Shown here one piece after another: positions 7,110 to 15,937 of a stretch of DNA of 63,354 nt; within the stretch, counting starts at the first letter, position 1; each line of letters opens with the position of its first letter. The translations under genes were made by a program, and so were the position numbers. The DNA comes from CAZICM01 sp964537685 (GTDB lineage Bacteria > Myxococcota_A > Polyangia > Polyangiales > Polyangiaceae): assembly GCA_964537685.1 (NCBI GenBank), contig CAZICM010000053.1, positions 1 through 63,354 of the forward strand. Direction: 5' to 3'. The notes beneath the pieces are model-generated. The model searched no databases. It was not told the origin of the DNA and worked only from the letters and a program-made list of their open reading frames with translations.

Positions 7110-8882
7110 ATGCGTCGTGGCGATGAGCGGATTTTGGTGCTTGGAGGAAGCGGGCTTGTTGGATATCAGGTGGCCCGGAAGCTATTGGAGCAGCCTAATG
7201 TAAAGGAAATGGTGATTACCGCCTTGGGCTTTGGGGAGACGCTGGGGGCGGTGCAGAAGCTGAAGGCTGAATATCCATCGCAATTGATTCAAGGATATTG
7301 CGGGGATTTGTTTTTGGCGGGCGAGCCTTGTCCGGTGGAAGAGGGCGGGAGCGAGCCGGCCTTTTTGGGGCGCGGGGATGAGAAGCAAAGGCGCCGGATT
7401 TTTGATCATATGTATGGCGACTTCGAGGCGGCGTACCGGGAATCGATGCTGTCCAGGCTGCTGCTGAAGGTGCGGCCCGATGTGGTCATCGATAGCGTGA
7501 ATACGGCGACGGGTATATCGTATCAGGATGTATTTACGGCGAGCCAGTCGGTGAGGGCGGCGCTGGATGCGGAGCACAGCGGGGGGCCGGGACTAAAGGC
7601 CGATATCGAAAAATTATTGATTTCGCTATCGATTCCCCAATTGATTTTGCATATCCGCATATTAAACAGGGCGCTCCGGGAAGCGGGTGTGCGTATGTAT
7701 CTAAAAATTGGCACGACGGGAACGGGAGGTATGGGGCTTAATATTCCCTATACGCATGGAGAAGATAAGCCCAGCCCTCAGTTGCTTAACAAGACGGCCA
7801 TTGCGTTTGCGCAAACGGGAATGATGTTTTTGATGGGGCGGACGCCGGGAGGGCCGATTGTAAAAGAATTAAAGCCGGCGGCGCTGATTGGATACCGGGG
7901 TGTGTCGTACCGGGAAGCGATGGGCAGGCAATATGTGAAGCAGTCCAGCGGCGAGTTTGTTTTGGGGGAACGCAATGAACCTTATGTGCTCTATAAGCCA
8001 AAGTCGGTGGAGCTGGGTGATGAATTGGATTTAAGGCCCGATGTATCAGGCTATGAAACCCAGCTTGCTCCCGATGGTTCTTCAACCTTAAGAGTGCCTT
8101 TGGTGGATACCGGTGAAAATGGGTTGTTCACCCGGGGCGAATTCGAGGCGATTACGGCGCTCGATCAGATGGAATATATTACGCCTGAAGAGATAGCCGA
8201 CTATGCCGCAATGGAAGTGAGAGGCGCCTCGACGGGTAAGGATGTGATTGGCGCGGTGGATTCGGCGGTGCTTGGAGCAAGCTATAAGGCGGGTTTGCTT
8301 AGGCCGGCCGCGCTTACGCTGTTGGAACGTTTGGAGCAAGCGCATGGTATGCCTTCGATTGCGCTGGGAAGGCTGGGCCCTCCCGAATTAGCGAAGCTTT
8401 TATTTGAGGCGTATTTGCTGAAGAAGCGCTATGGAACACTGCCAGCCGTGCTCGATGCCGCGAGGGGCGGGGGCGGGGCGGCGCTGATTAGCCGCGAATT
8501 GTCTTCGCTCTTGGAGGCCGATCCGATTCTGCCGAGTTTGATGGTATCTATCGGTATACCTATTTTAGAAGCCGACGGAAAGCATTTGCTGCGGGGTCCG
8601 CTGATTAAATCGCCGGCTTACCGCGCATTTAGGCCATCGGTTCCTCTGTCCCCCCAGGATATCGATCGCTATGCCCAAACTTGGGTGGATTTAAGGCCAA
8701 GCCATATCCAATTTTGGATATCAACCTTTGAGCAGATGAGCGAGCGGCATTTTACCAAGGCCGATAAAGACTGGTCAACGGCCGAGGTCAACCGAACAAC
8801 TTATTTGCCTATGGATATTCAAATCGGGAGTGTGGTGGCGTGGATTTTTGGCAATCAAGGGCAGGGTTTTAGAATTCTGTAA
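7110..8882 (+). CDS. Rossmann-fold protein of unknown function in the ior operon
   Basis: A 590-residue protein seven bases after the synthetase gene, with AAAGGA before the ATG. Residues 6-25 (RILVLGGSGLVGYQVARKL) form a dinucleotide-binding GxxGxxG loop, as in extended short-chain dehydrogenases and saccharopine-dehydrogenase-like enzymes. A later segment (KIGTTGTGGMGLNIPYTHGE) looks like a second strand-loop of such a fold. The C-terminal 250 residues have no recognisable motif. Operon position suggests a role in aromatic or branched 2-oxoacid catabolism, possibly reduction or oxidation of an intermediate. That is inference; I do not recognise the family. Confidence 0.6.
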   Translation: MRRGDERILVLGGSGLVGYQVARKLLEQPNVKEMVITALGFGETLGAVQKLKAEYPSQLIQGYCGDLFLAGEPCPVEEGGSEPAFLGRGDEKQRRRIFDHMYGDFEAAYRESMLSRLLLKVRPDVVIDSVNTATGISYQDVFTASQSVRAALDAEHSGGPGLKADIEKLLISLSIPQLILHIRILNRALREAGVRMYLKIGTTGTGGMGLNIPYTHGEDKPSPQLLNKTAIAFAQTGMMFLMGRTPGGPIVKELKPAALIGYRGVSYREAMGRQYVKQSSGEFVLGERNEPYVLYKPKSVELGDELDLRPDVSGYETQLAPDGSSTLRVPLVDTGENGLFTRGEFEAITALDQMEYITPEEIADYAAMEVRGASTGKDVIGAVDSAVLGASYKAGLLRPAALTLLERLEQAHGMPSIALGRLGPPELAKLLFEAYLLKKRYGTLPAVLDAARGGGGAALISRELSSLLEADPILPSLMVSIGIPILEADGKHLLRGPLIKSPAYRAFRPSVPLSPQDIDRYAQTWVDLRPSHIQFWISTFEQMSERHFTKADKDWSTAEVNRTTYLPMDIQIGSVVAWIFGNQGQGFRIL

Positions 8883-8941
8883 AGAAATGTGAAGGACCCC
8901 TTCCGTTTGGGCGGAGGCGGCGTTATAAAGCGAATCACCCT

Positions 8942-10288
8942 ATGATCTCCGAGACTCCTTCTCAAATCGGTCATTCTTCATCGGCATTGCGGGGCTTGAG
9001 CGAGCTTGACACGGTGGCCGTGAATGCGGCGACGGTGGATGCGGGTTCTCAAGCGTTTCCTGGAAATGGCGGCGCGTCTGCCGGCGGGTGTCCGGCCTCG
9101 CTTTCCATGCCTGTGGGGGGCAGGACAACCGTTTTGCCCCGTATTGAAGGGATGGAGCCCCATGTGCGGCTGGTGGCGGAGACCAAGCTTCGTTATGAGC
9201 CGATATCGGTTCTGGGGGCGGGCGGTATGGGGGAAGTGCTGTTGGTTCACGATCAGGATATTGCGCGAAAGGTTGCGATTAAGCGGCTATTGCCGGAGGG
9301 CGGCCAGACTGGGCTTTTGGCGCGTTTTGTCGATGAAATCCGGACGGTGGGAAGGCTTGAGCATCCGAATATCGTGCCCATTCACGATGTGGGCGTCGAT
9401 GAGCAGGGCCGTTATTTCTTTGTTATGAAATATGTGGAGGGGGAGACGCTGGAGTCGATTATTGAAAAGCTTTCGGCGGGCGATCCGGCATATCATCGTA
9501 AATATACCTTTGAATTGAGGACAGAGATTTTTATTCAGGTGCTTCATGCGCTGGCGTATGCGCACACGCATGGAATTGTGCACCGGGATATCAAGCCGGC
9601 CAATGTGATGATAGGGCGGTTTGGCGAGGTGATGCTGATGGATTGGGGCATTGCTAAGCCTTTGAGCGAGGCGCGGGATATGGCGGCGGCGATGGAGGGG
9701 GTGCTGGTGGATCGAGCCGCGGCCACCAATTCGGAGCGCGCTAAGGAAAAGAAGAGGATGTATGCGACGCGGGTGGGGGCGCTGGTGGGGACTCCGGCAT
9801 ATATGTCGCCCGAGCAGGCGAGGGGAGATAATCATAGGCTGGATGCGCGCACGGATTTATACAGTTCATGCGCGATGTTTTATGAATTTTTAAGCTTGAG
9901 GCATTATTTAGGCGATAAGGAAACCGTGGAGCAGCTTATCGCGGGGGTGCTGGGCGAAGAAGTTACTTCTGAAAAGCTGCTGGCCTACGCGTTTTCGCAG
10001 CCCCATCAGACGCGGCCTCCGGTCGAGTTATTGCATTGGATAGCGATTGGTTTGGCCAAGCAGCCCGAGAACCGCTTTGATTCGGCGGAGTCGATGATTG
10101 CGAGTTTGCAAAATATCCAGGAAGGCCGCTGTGAGGTGAAGTGCCAGGTGACGATGACCAAGCGTATGTTTAGAGAGCTTGCGCATTTGCTCGATAGGCA
10201 TCCTTTTGCGGTGATGATGGGTTTCTATGGGGTGATTGCGATGATGCTGACATGTGTGGGGCTTATTGTTTATTTAGCGGCCACATAG
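8942..10288 (+). CDS. Membrane-anchored Ser/Thr protein kinase (Hanks type)
   Basis: After a Ser/Ala/Gly-rich N-terminal stretch of ~80 residues comes a complete bacterial eukaryote-like kinase domain: glycine loop GAGGMGEVLLVH (~residue 92), VAIKRLL with the catalytic Lys, catalytic loop HRDIKPANVM (~215), DWG in place of DFG (common in this bacterial subgroup), and GTPAYMSPEQ (~280). A single transmembrane helix (MMGFYGVIAMMLTCVGLIVYL) ends the protein with only a few residues outside. With no extracellular sensor domain, it probably responds to a cytoplasmic or partner-borne signal. Its regulatory target is not evident from the neighbours. Confidence 0.93.
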   Translation: MISETPSQIGHSSSALRGLSELDTVAVNAATVDAGSQAFPGNGGASAGGCPASLSMPVGGRTTVLPRIEGMEPHVRLVAETKLRYEPISVLGAGGMGEVLLVHDQDIARKVAIKRLLPEGGQTGLLARFVDEIRTVGRLEHPNIVPIHDVGVDEQGRYFFVMKYVEGETLESIIEKLSAGDPAYHRKYTFELRTEIFIQVLHALAYAHTHGIVHRDIKPANVMIGRFGEVMLMDWGIAKPLSEARDMAAAMEGVLVDRAAATNSERAKEKKRMYATRVGALVGTPAYMSPEQARGDNHRLDARTDLYSSCAMFYEFLSLRHYLGDKETVEQLIAGVLGEEVTSEKLLAYAFSQPHQTRPPVELLHWIAIGLAKQPENRFDSAESMIASLQNIQEGRCEVKCQVTMTKRMFRELAHLLDRHPFAVMMGFYGVIAMMLTCVGLIVYLAAT

Positions 10289-10294
10289 GGAAAT

Positions 10295-10801
10295 ATGTCC
10301 GCGATCCATAAAAAAAACATGGCGCCGAAAATGTGCCCCTGCGGTTCAGAGCGGCGTTATACGGAATGCTGCGGATCTTATCACAAGCGGCAGAAAGAGG
10401 CTCCGGACGCGGAAGCGCTGATGCGGTCGCGCTATTCGGCTTTTGTGCTGAAGGATATTGATTATTTATGGCATACGCTTCATTCTGGGCATGAAGACCG
10501 GCAGCGGGGGCGCGAGGCGTTTGCTGCATCGGTGAAGGCAAATCAGCTTCGTTATATGGGCCTTGTGATCTACGACCGCCGCCTGATCGGCGATATTCAG
10601 GAGGCGGCTGTGAAGCCATCTCAGGTTTTGTTTTTAGCAAAGGTATTTTATCAGGGAAGAAACGTTTCTTTTATCGAGCTATCGGACTTCTATCACGATG
10701 GCGCGGGGTTTCGCTATAAGAGCGGTATGACGGCGGGCCTATACGATAGGGAGCCGCCCCAAGAGCTCCGTATTGATACGTTTTTTCGTATGACTTTGTA
10801 G
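10295..10801 (+). CDS. ychJ: YchJ-family SEC-C motif protein
   Basis: A 168-residue protein with a zinc-binding SEC-C-like motif at the N-terminus (MCPCGSERRYTECCG, Cys residues near 14-28) followed by the NTF2-like YchJ domain (ALMRSRYSAFVLKDIDYLWHTL). Length and layout match the UPF0225 family, whose role is unresolved. It starts six bases after the kinase stop and may share its transcript, although no functional link is known. Confidence 0.9.
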   Translation: MSAIHKKNMAPKMCPCGSERRYTECCGSYHKRQKEAPDAEALMRSRYSAFVLKDIDYLWHTLHSGHEDRQRGREAFAASVKANQLRYMGLVIYDRRLIGDIQEAAVKPSQVLFLAKVFYQGRNVSFIELSDFYHDGAGFRYKSGMTAGLYDREPPQELRIDTFFRMTL

Positions 10802-10857
10802 AGCCGGTGCCTTGATTCTTTGCTAGGATGGGCCTCCTTCAATAGGAGGCAGAGCAG

Positions 10858-11796
10858 ATGAAGAGGCAGGGTTTTGTATTGGTTTCCGTGGTGTTGTTGG
10901 CGTCGCTTCCGCTGGCCTGTGCCACGGCAACGCGCACCTTTGACGATGGATCGGGCGGCGATGGCGGCTCGGGTTCGGGCGGTTCGCCAACAACGACCAG
11001 CAGCGGCATTCTTGCGGGTTCGAGTTCGAGTGGAAGCGGAGATGGAGGCAGCATGGATATCTGCGGGGATGGGCAGGTAGGTTCTTCGGAAACCTGCGAT
11101 CCTCCGGCCGCTTGTCCAACCGCTTGCGACGATGGTGATATCTGTACACAGGATGCCTTGATAGGCAGTCCGCTTACGTGCAACGTGGTATGCATGTATA
11201 ATCCGATCACGACATGCGGGGCGGATGGCTGCTGTCCGATGGGCTGTGAAGCTATGCTCGATCCCGATTGCGAGGTATGCGGCAACGGTGTGGTGGACTC
11301 AACCGAGGCATGCGATGACGCCAATATGGATAACACCGATGCCTGCCTGAATACTTGTGTTTCGGCCGCATGCGGGGATGGCTATGTTTGGGCGGGCCAG
11401 GAAATGTGCGATGATGGTAATCTAAACAATGGAGACGGCTGCAGCGCAAGCTGTACGACGGGCGGAACGACCTATGGCCCAGTGCATACCTTCCAAGGAA
11501 AAACGAGCAGCTTTTTTATGACGCAATTTGGCTGTTCAAACAGCGGGGGCGATCCGGCTGGGGATGCAAAATATTTCTGCGAGCATGTGTATGGCCCTAC
11601 CTGCGTGGCGGAGCCGGGCTATATGGAGGTGATGAACTCGGTGAATTCAATGATGCATTCGGGGACCAATTGTTATAGTCCCGATCCCACGGGCGTGCCT
11701 ATTCCAAATACTGTTTGTATTGGGGGGCCGTGTATGATTGGCGATTACAGTGGCACTTTTAGCGGGCTGACGAATCTTGTGTGCACTTGTAATTAA
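10858..11796 (+). CDS. Cys-rich surface lipoprotein with DUF4215-type repeats
   Basis: Signal peptide of a lipoprotein (MKRQGFVLVSVVLLASLPLAC, lipobox LPLAC) preceded by AGGAGGCAGAGCAG. A Gly/Ser-rich spacer follows, then two myxobacterial Cys-rich repeats: CGNGVVDSTEACDDANMDNTD and CGDGYVWAGQEMCDDGNLNN. The C-terminal ~100 residues (FMTQFGCSNSGGDPAGDAKYFCEHVYG) form a separate disulfide-rich domain also found in other myxobacterial exoproteins. The mature protein is expected in the outer membrane facing outward or into the periplasm. Partner or ligand unknown. Confidence 0.85.
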   Translation: MKRQGFVLVSVVLLASLPLACATATRTFDDGSGGDGGSGSGGSPTTTSSGILAGSSSSGSGDGGSMDICGDGQVGSSETCDPPAACPTACDDGDICTQDALIGSPLTCNVVCMYNPITTCGADGCCPMGCEAMLDPDCEVCGNGVVDSTEACDDANMDNTDACLNTCVSAACGDGYVWAGQEMCDDGNLNNGDGCSASCTTGGTTYGPVHTFQGKTSSFFMTQFGCSNSGGDPAGDAKYFCEHVYGPTCVAEPGYMEVMNSVNSMMHSGTNCYSPDPTGVPIPNTVCIGGPCMIGDYSGTFSGLTNLVCTCN

Positions 11797-11802
11797 TGGG
11801 TT

Positions 11803-12117
11803 TTATTCGGTGAGCCGCTTCTTCACATCGGCCGCGAAGTCTTCATAGCGGCGCAGCGGTGTCACTTGAATCTGTACATGCTGGCCATGTTCCTTCATGA
11901 TAGGAAGGTCAAAAAGAATTTGATCGAGCGTGTCAGGGCCATCGACATTGACAACGGCGATAACGCGGCGGCTGCCTACGCATTTCCATAGATCGACAAC
12001 TACACCCGCGTTTTTTGCGCCCAAGGCCGCATCCGCCTCGCGCGCCCATATCGCAAAGAGTTCTTTTTGCTGCATGGTCGAGGGGTATTCAACATTGAAA
12101 TCTAAATGAAACAACAT
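11803..12117 (-). CDS. Muconolactone isomerase-like ferredoxin-fold protein
   Basis: A 104-residue protein with the pattern of the small dimeric alpha/beta-barrel muconolactone isomerase family: MLFHLDFNVEYPSTM, then LWKCVGSRRVIAVVNVDGPDTLDQILFDLP and HVQIQVTPL. Good ribosome site (AAGGAGAAAACGC). It lies 39 bases behind the protease gene on the same strand, so the two are probably co-transcribed. Without other aromatic ring-cleavage genes here, a true catechol-pathway role is doubtful; members of this family also serve as general small isomerases or stress proteins. Confidence 0.7.
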   Translation of the reverse strand: MLFHLDFNVEYPSTMQQKELFAIWAREADAALGAKNAGVVVDLWKCVGSRRVIAVVNVDGPDTLDQILFDLPIMKEHGQHVQIQVTPLRRYEDFAADVKKRLTE

Positions 12118-12156
12118 GCGTTTTCTCCTTTATCAACAGGGCATCGGGGGGTTCCC

Positions 12157-13416
12157 TTAGCCTTCAATTTGCCACTGCTCTACAAGCGAATTCACAAAAT
12201 CTTGCTCTTCGTCCGTGGCTTCGTCCGCTTCGATGACCTCTTGCAAGTGCTGCAGAATGCCCGAAAGAGCCTCGTTGGACATGTGTTCGCCCAATACCGC
12301 GATGGTATCGTCCAAGAGATCTTGATCGCCAATCCATTGCGTGGCCACGCGCAGCACTTTCTCGGCCGATAGCGAGCTTCCTATCGCTGCCAGCACATGC
12401 TCCAAATATCCAGCGATATGGGCAAGCTCGTCTTCGCTGATATCTCCATCGGCTCCCGCGGCCTGCAAAAAGAGTATCGCAAGCCTTGTTTCCAGCGGAA
12501 TATCTCCGCAGGCGTCCAACAGGGCCTGATACTCTTCATCGGTCATCGAGGCCAGCTCTGAATCCAGTTCGGCCACCACCGACCCTTCATCCTCAAACCA
12601 AGTTCCGGCATCGCTCTCTACGCCTTCGGCCCGACGGATTATCCATGAATCTCCATAGTTTAGCTTTTCATCCATCATATAGCCGAAGGGGATATAGCAA
12701 TATCCCCGGTCGCCCCAGTCGTCGCCCCATGAATTGCGGACGACAAATACTTGATCGGGTTCCGAGTAGCCAACGCATAGCATGGCATGCCCTCCATGCG
12801 ATTCGCGGCCCGATTCTTTGCGCGATGGCATGGGGACAAGTCCAGGCTTTCGCTGCTTATCGAAGGATTCAAAGAGCGCAAGGCCAAAAATAATAGGATA
12901 CCCTTCCGCCAATGCCTGCTTCCATGCCGATAAATCGGTAGGTACAACCGCTACGTCTTCCACCAAGAATTGAGATGCCTCTTCATAGGCTTCATCCGAT
13001 GGCTGTTCATTGACGAGTTCAGGATCAAAAGGCCATGATTCCTCGGAGGGTGCCCCAAATTTGCGAAGCCCTTCGATAGCGCCTTCTATTGTCATTCCTT
13101 CGTCTTCAATCTCGTCCGATAGCTCGGCCCGCCCATTGAAATAAATAAAGAGCCGGCTTACATCATAGTCTTCATCGAGATGGCGCTTGACCAGGTATTC
13201 ATATGCGCCCGCCACCGCATTGGCCGCGCAGCTATTGGTATGCTCCTGGTTTTCAACCGTTGTCATCAGTCCCCGCAGATCGACCTTTTTGGGAACGCGA
13301 TCGAGGGTGGACTCGGCGCCATAGCGCTTTGCATCAGCCCTTGGGGATTTGAATTTATAGCCTCCGACGTTGCGCTGGCTTCCGTCGGCCCGGTGTAAAA
13401 TAAATTCTTGGCTCAT
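12157..13416 (-). CDS. Papain-like cysteine protease fused to a TerB-like domain
   Basis: The N-terminal ~270 residues are a C1A papain-type domain: VDLRG, catalytic Cys in NQEHTNSCAANA (C63), catalytic His in GGHAMLCVGY (~210) and the Asn motif VVRNSWGDDWGDRGYCYIPF (~230). The remaining ~110 residues form an acidic helical bundle (LFLQAAGADGDISEDELAHI...EVIEADEATDEEQDFVNSLV) like tellurite-resistance TerB domains. No signal peptide is present, so the enzyme appears cytoplasmic or is exported by another route. There is no obvious long propeptide (~45 residues before the mature start). The combination is uncommon. Confidence 0.88.
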   Translation of the reverse strand: MSQEFILHRADGSQRNVGGYKFKSPRADAKRYGAESTLDRVPKKVDLRGLMTTVENQEHTNSCAANAVAGAYEYLVKRHLDEDYDVSRLFIYFNGRAELSDEIEDEGMTIEGAIEGLRKFGAPSEESWPFDPELVNEQPSDEAYEEASQFLVEDVAVVPTDLSAWKQALAEGYPIIFGLALFESFDKQRKPGLVPMPSRKESGRESHGGHAMLCVGYSEPDQVFVVRNSWGDDWGDRGYCYIPFGYMMDEKLNYGDSWIIRRAEGVESDAGTWFEDEGSVVAELDSELASMTDEEYQALLDACGDIPLETRLAILFLQAAGADGDISEDELAHIAGYLEHVLAAIGSSLSAEKVLRVATQWIGDQDLLDDTIAVLGEHMSNEALSGILQHLQEVIEADEATDEEQDFVNSLVEQWQIEG

Positions 13417-13467
13417 AGGAAAACGCCGATATCCGGACCGTTCGCGCGTGTCAAGCGCTTTTGTTGG

Positions 13468-14001
13468 TTATTGGCAGTTGGCCATGGGTATTGGGCCGCA
13501 GGTCCAGATCGTTGCTCCATGGCAGACTTGGCTTACGCAGGGCACGCCGTTGCATTCGTTGTCCGATTTGCAGGTTGGATAGCTTTCCGTGCCGCAATCC
13601 ATTTGGCAAGAGGTTGAGTAATCAAAAAAGGATGTGTTGCTGAGGTGCGTACAGCACACCGTGCCTGCCGAGCAATCGGCTGTTTCATCGCAACTGATTC
13701 GGTATCCTCCGCAGGCCGATGTGCTGAGGGGCACGCATTTTTGGGTGTTGGTGCTTGGTTCGTCGCAGCAATAATTGATTTCGCTGATGCAGGGAGCGCC
13801 GCCGCATTGAATAAATCCGGGGTCGGAACCGGGTCCGGCCGACGCATCCGACGTTGAGCCCGAATCGGGGTCCACAGAGGCATCGGGTGTCATCGAGCCC
13901 GCGGCACCCGCGTCTCCGCTTCCTCCGCCGGTATCCACGCTGCTCCCGCATGCCCAGGCCGTAGCCGTGAATATGCAAACAGCACTGATTCGATAGCGCA
14001 T
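13468..14001 (-). CDS. Cys-rich lipoprotein
   Basis: Start placed at ATG 14001 because GGAGGTAAAGACA lies just before it; an upstream ATG at 14025 would add eight residues without a ribosome site. Lipoprotein signal MRYRISAVCIFTATAWAC, then a Gly/Ser/Asp-rich linker and a ~110-residue domain with about 14 Cys (GGAPCISEINYCCDEPS, CNGVPCVSQVCHG). The pattern is that of myxobacterial secreted disulfide-rich lipoproteins. Function unknown. Confidence 0.75.
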   Translation of the reverse strand: MRYRISAVCIFTATAWACGSSVDTGGGSGDAGAAGSMTPDASVDPDSGSTSDASAGPGSDPGFIQCGGAPCISEINYCCDEPSTNTQKCVPLSTSACGGYRISCDETADCSAGTVCCTHLSNTSFFDYSTSCQMDCGTESYPTCKSDNECNGVPCVSQVCHGATIWTCGPIPMANCQ

Positions 14002-14112
14002 TGTCTTTACCTCCAGAATGTGCATCTATCATGCTTTGGGCCGGATGTTTATCCCTAAACGATTCTAGGCCCCGCTCTTGACGCAGGCATTCGGTTTGGG
14101 CATGTTCGGTGA

Positions 14113-15549
14113 ATGAGAATGAGCCCGGCATTTGTTGTTCTTCTTTCGGCCTGTTCGGCGGCGTCTCCGTCTGTTTCATCGAAGTCTAATAAAGGTTTGG
14201 ATGGGCCGCCTGTGCCGGCGGCGACGGCTTCAGAGCCGCAGGCGCCCGAGCTTATTCGCGTCGATGGGGGTCACGCAGGGACGCTCGATCCCTCGTTTGG
14301 CAAGGGAGGGATTAGCAAATTATCGTTTTCTAAAGGCGAACACCGCTTTGAAGCCATTGCCGTGCAGCCCGATGGAAAGTTATTGATCAGCGGTTATATG
14401 CCCTTTGAGGGGTCTATCGATTTTAAACAGCAAAGGGAAAAGGGCGGGCTGGAAGAAGAGGCGGAGCCGGGCCATGTGGTGCTGAGGCTGGATGAGCATG
14501 GGCAGCTTGATACAAGCTATGGTCAGCAAGGAGGTGTACGCATTGGGGATAGGCCGGGTTTTCCCGGGCCAATGGTGCTTGCGGCCGATGGAAAGCTGTA
14601 TGTAGCGGGATATCAATCGCCTCCTCGGGGAGGGCCGGCCGATTTGGTGCTGGCGAGGATACTGCCTTCGGGGCAAATCGATAAAAGCTTTGGAAATCAA
14701 GGGGTTGTCATTCGGGATTTCGGCGGAAGCGACGATCGGCCCAGTGAGCTTTTGCTTATGCCTGGGGGCGGTGTGATGGTGGTGGGAATTCATTCGAAGC
14801 CGGAGAATAAGCTTGGTCCAGGATCGCCGCCGCCTGGGCGGGTCAGCCGTTTTCCCAATGACTATGAAAGCTATGTGGCGCGTTTTACGGAAAAGGGCGA
14901 GCCGGATAAGTCTTTTGGAAAGGATGGTGTGGTGTTTGTTGATGTGACCGATACCCGCGAATTTACGACGAGCGCATTGCTTTTGGAGGATGGGCGTATT
15001 GTTTTAAGTGGTTATGTGGTGCGCGATGATGATGTATTTTTGGCGCGTCTTTTGCCGGATGGGCGACTTGATGCGCGGTTTGGTGTGAATGGGAAGGTGG
15101 TGATGGGCGATAGTGGAATGGGGTCGCTCCGGGCTATGGCCGCCGATAAGGAGGGGAATATTTATGTGGGTGGACAAATGTTAAATGATGGTCCGGCGGG
15201 CGTGATTAAATGTTTGCCGGATGGGCGCAGGGATTCGGCTTTTGGGGTGGACGGCGTGGCCAGGGCCGAGCCTTCGCGGGACGATCAACTGTATTTTCTT
15301 GGATTGGGCCGCGATGGTTCTGTGGTGGGTGCGGGTTTTCATGGGCTGGCTGATCAGGCCGATTTTTTCGTTGCGCGCTTTACGCCGCGGGGCAAGCCCG
15401 ATCCCAGTGTGCAGGGTAAGGGATATGCGATAACGCGCATTACGGATAAGGGCGATTTTGGGGTTGGAGGAGCGATGGATTCGCTTGGGAGGCTTCTCTT
15501 GGCGGGGGAAGCCAATGGAGAATTTGCCGTGGCGCGCTATCGGATGTAG
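14113..15549 (+). CDS. Delta-60 repeat beta-propeller lipoprotein
   Basis: Lipoprotein signal (MRMSPAFVVLLSACSAAS) then at least six repeats of ~55-60 residues with the delta-60 pattern 'xLDPSFGKGGxxxxxFxxxxxxxxAIAVQPDGKLLISGY' and variants (IDKSFGNQGVVI, DARFGVNGKVVMG). Such repeats fold as beta-propeller blades. The protein is expected to be anchored in the outer membrane. It ends five bases from the convergent next gene, with no clear terminator between them. Confidence 0.88.
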   Translation: MRMSPAFVVLLSACSAASPSVSSKSNKGLDGPPVPAATASEPQAPELIRVDGGHAGTLDPSFGKGGISKLSFSKGEHRFEAIAVQPDGKLLISGYMPFEGSIDFKQQREKGGLEEEAEPGHVVLRLDEHGQLDTSYGQQGGVRIGDRPGFPGPMVLAADGKLYVAGYQSPPRGGPADLVLARILPSGQIDKSFGNQGVVIRDFGGSDDRPSELLLMPGGGVMVVGIHSKPENKLGPGSPPPGRVSRFPNDYESYVARFTEKGEPDKSFGKDGVVFVDVTDTREFTTSALLLEDGRIVLSGYVVRDDDVFLARLLPDGRLDARFGVNGKVVMGDSGMGSLRAMAADKEGNIYVGGQMLNDGPAGVIKCLPDGRRDSAFGVDGVARAEPSRDDQLYFLGLGRDGSVVGAGFHGLADQADFFVARFTPRGKPDPSVQGKGYAITRITDKGDFGVGGAMDSLGRLLLAGEANGEFAVARYRM

Positions 15550-15554
15550 GCCGA

Positions 15555-15893
15555 CTATTTTAACGCCTTATCAAAACCTTTTAAGAAATCGTTGAAGACA
15601 CCCTGCATGCCTTTAAAGCCCGCACCTGCCATGCAGCCCATCGCTTCGCCGCAGGTATTGGCCGTTTCCACGCAGGCTACGCCCTTGTCCACGGCTTCGT
15701 CGCCGGCGATTTTGCGCCACTGTTTTACGGTGTCCACGCATTGATCTAAATCGGATACCGAGCCGCCCTGGGCTCCGCATAAATCGGCCACCCGTACACA
15801 GGCGACGCGCGTGGGATTGCGCATATATGCAAAGGCGCCCACCGCCGCGCCCGCGATGACCAAAAATAAAATCAGGGGAAGGGCTTTCTTCAT
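15555..15893 (-). CDS. Small membrane-anchored Cys-containing protein
   Basis: Start placed at 15893 (MKKALPLILFLVIAGAAVGAFAY), giving a standard N-terminal membrane anchor or signal peptide; a longer start at 15929 would put 12 residues in front. The 80-residue exposed part has six Cys (VACVRVADLC, DQCVDTV, VACVETANTCGEAMGC) that could form three disulfides, and an amphipathic C-terminus. Family not recognised. Confidence 0.65.
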   Translation of the reverse strand: MKKALPLILFLVIAGAAVGAFAYMRNPTRVACVRVADLCGAQGGSVSDLDQCVDTVKQWRKIAGDEAVDKGVACVETANTCGEAMGCMAGAGFKGMQGVFNDFLKGFDKALK

Positions 15894-15937
15894 TGGCGTC
15901 TCTATAGCCCCAAAATACCGGGCCCGCAAAGCATATT

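Noticed and set aside
11803..12117. True catechol-branch muconolactone isomerase (catC)
   Set aside because: No other catechol or beta-ketoadipate genes are nearby and the neighbour is a protease, so the symbol was not assigned.
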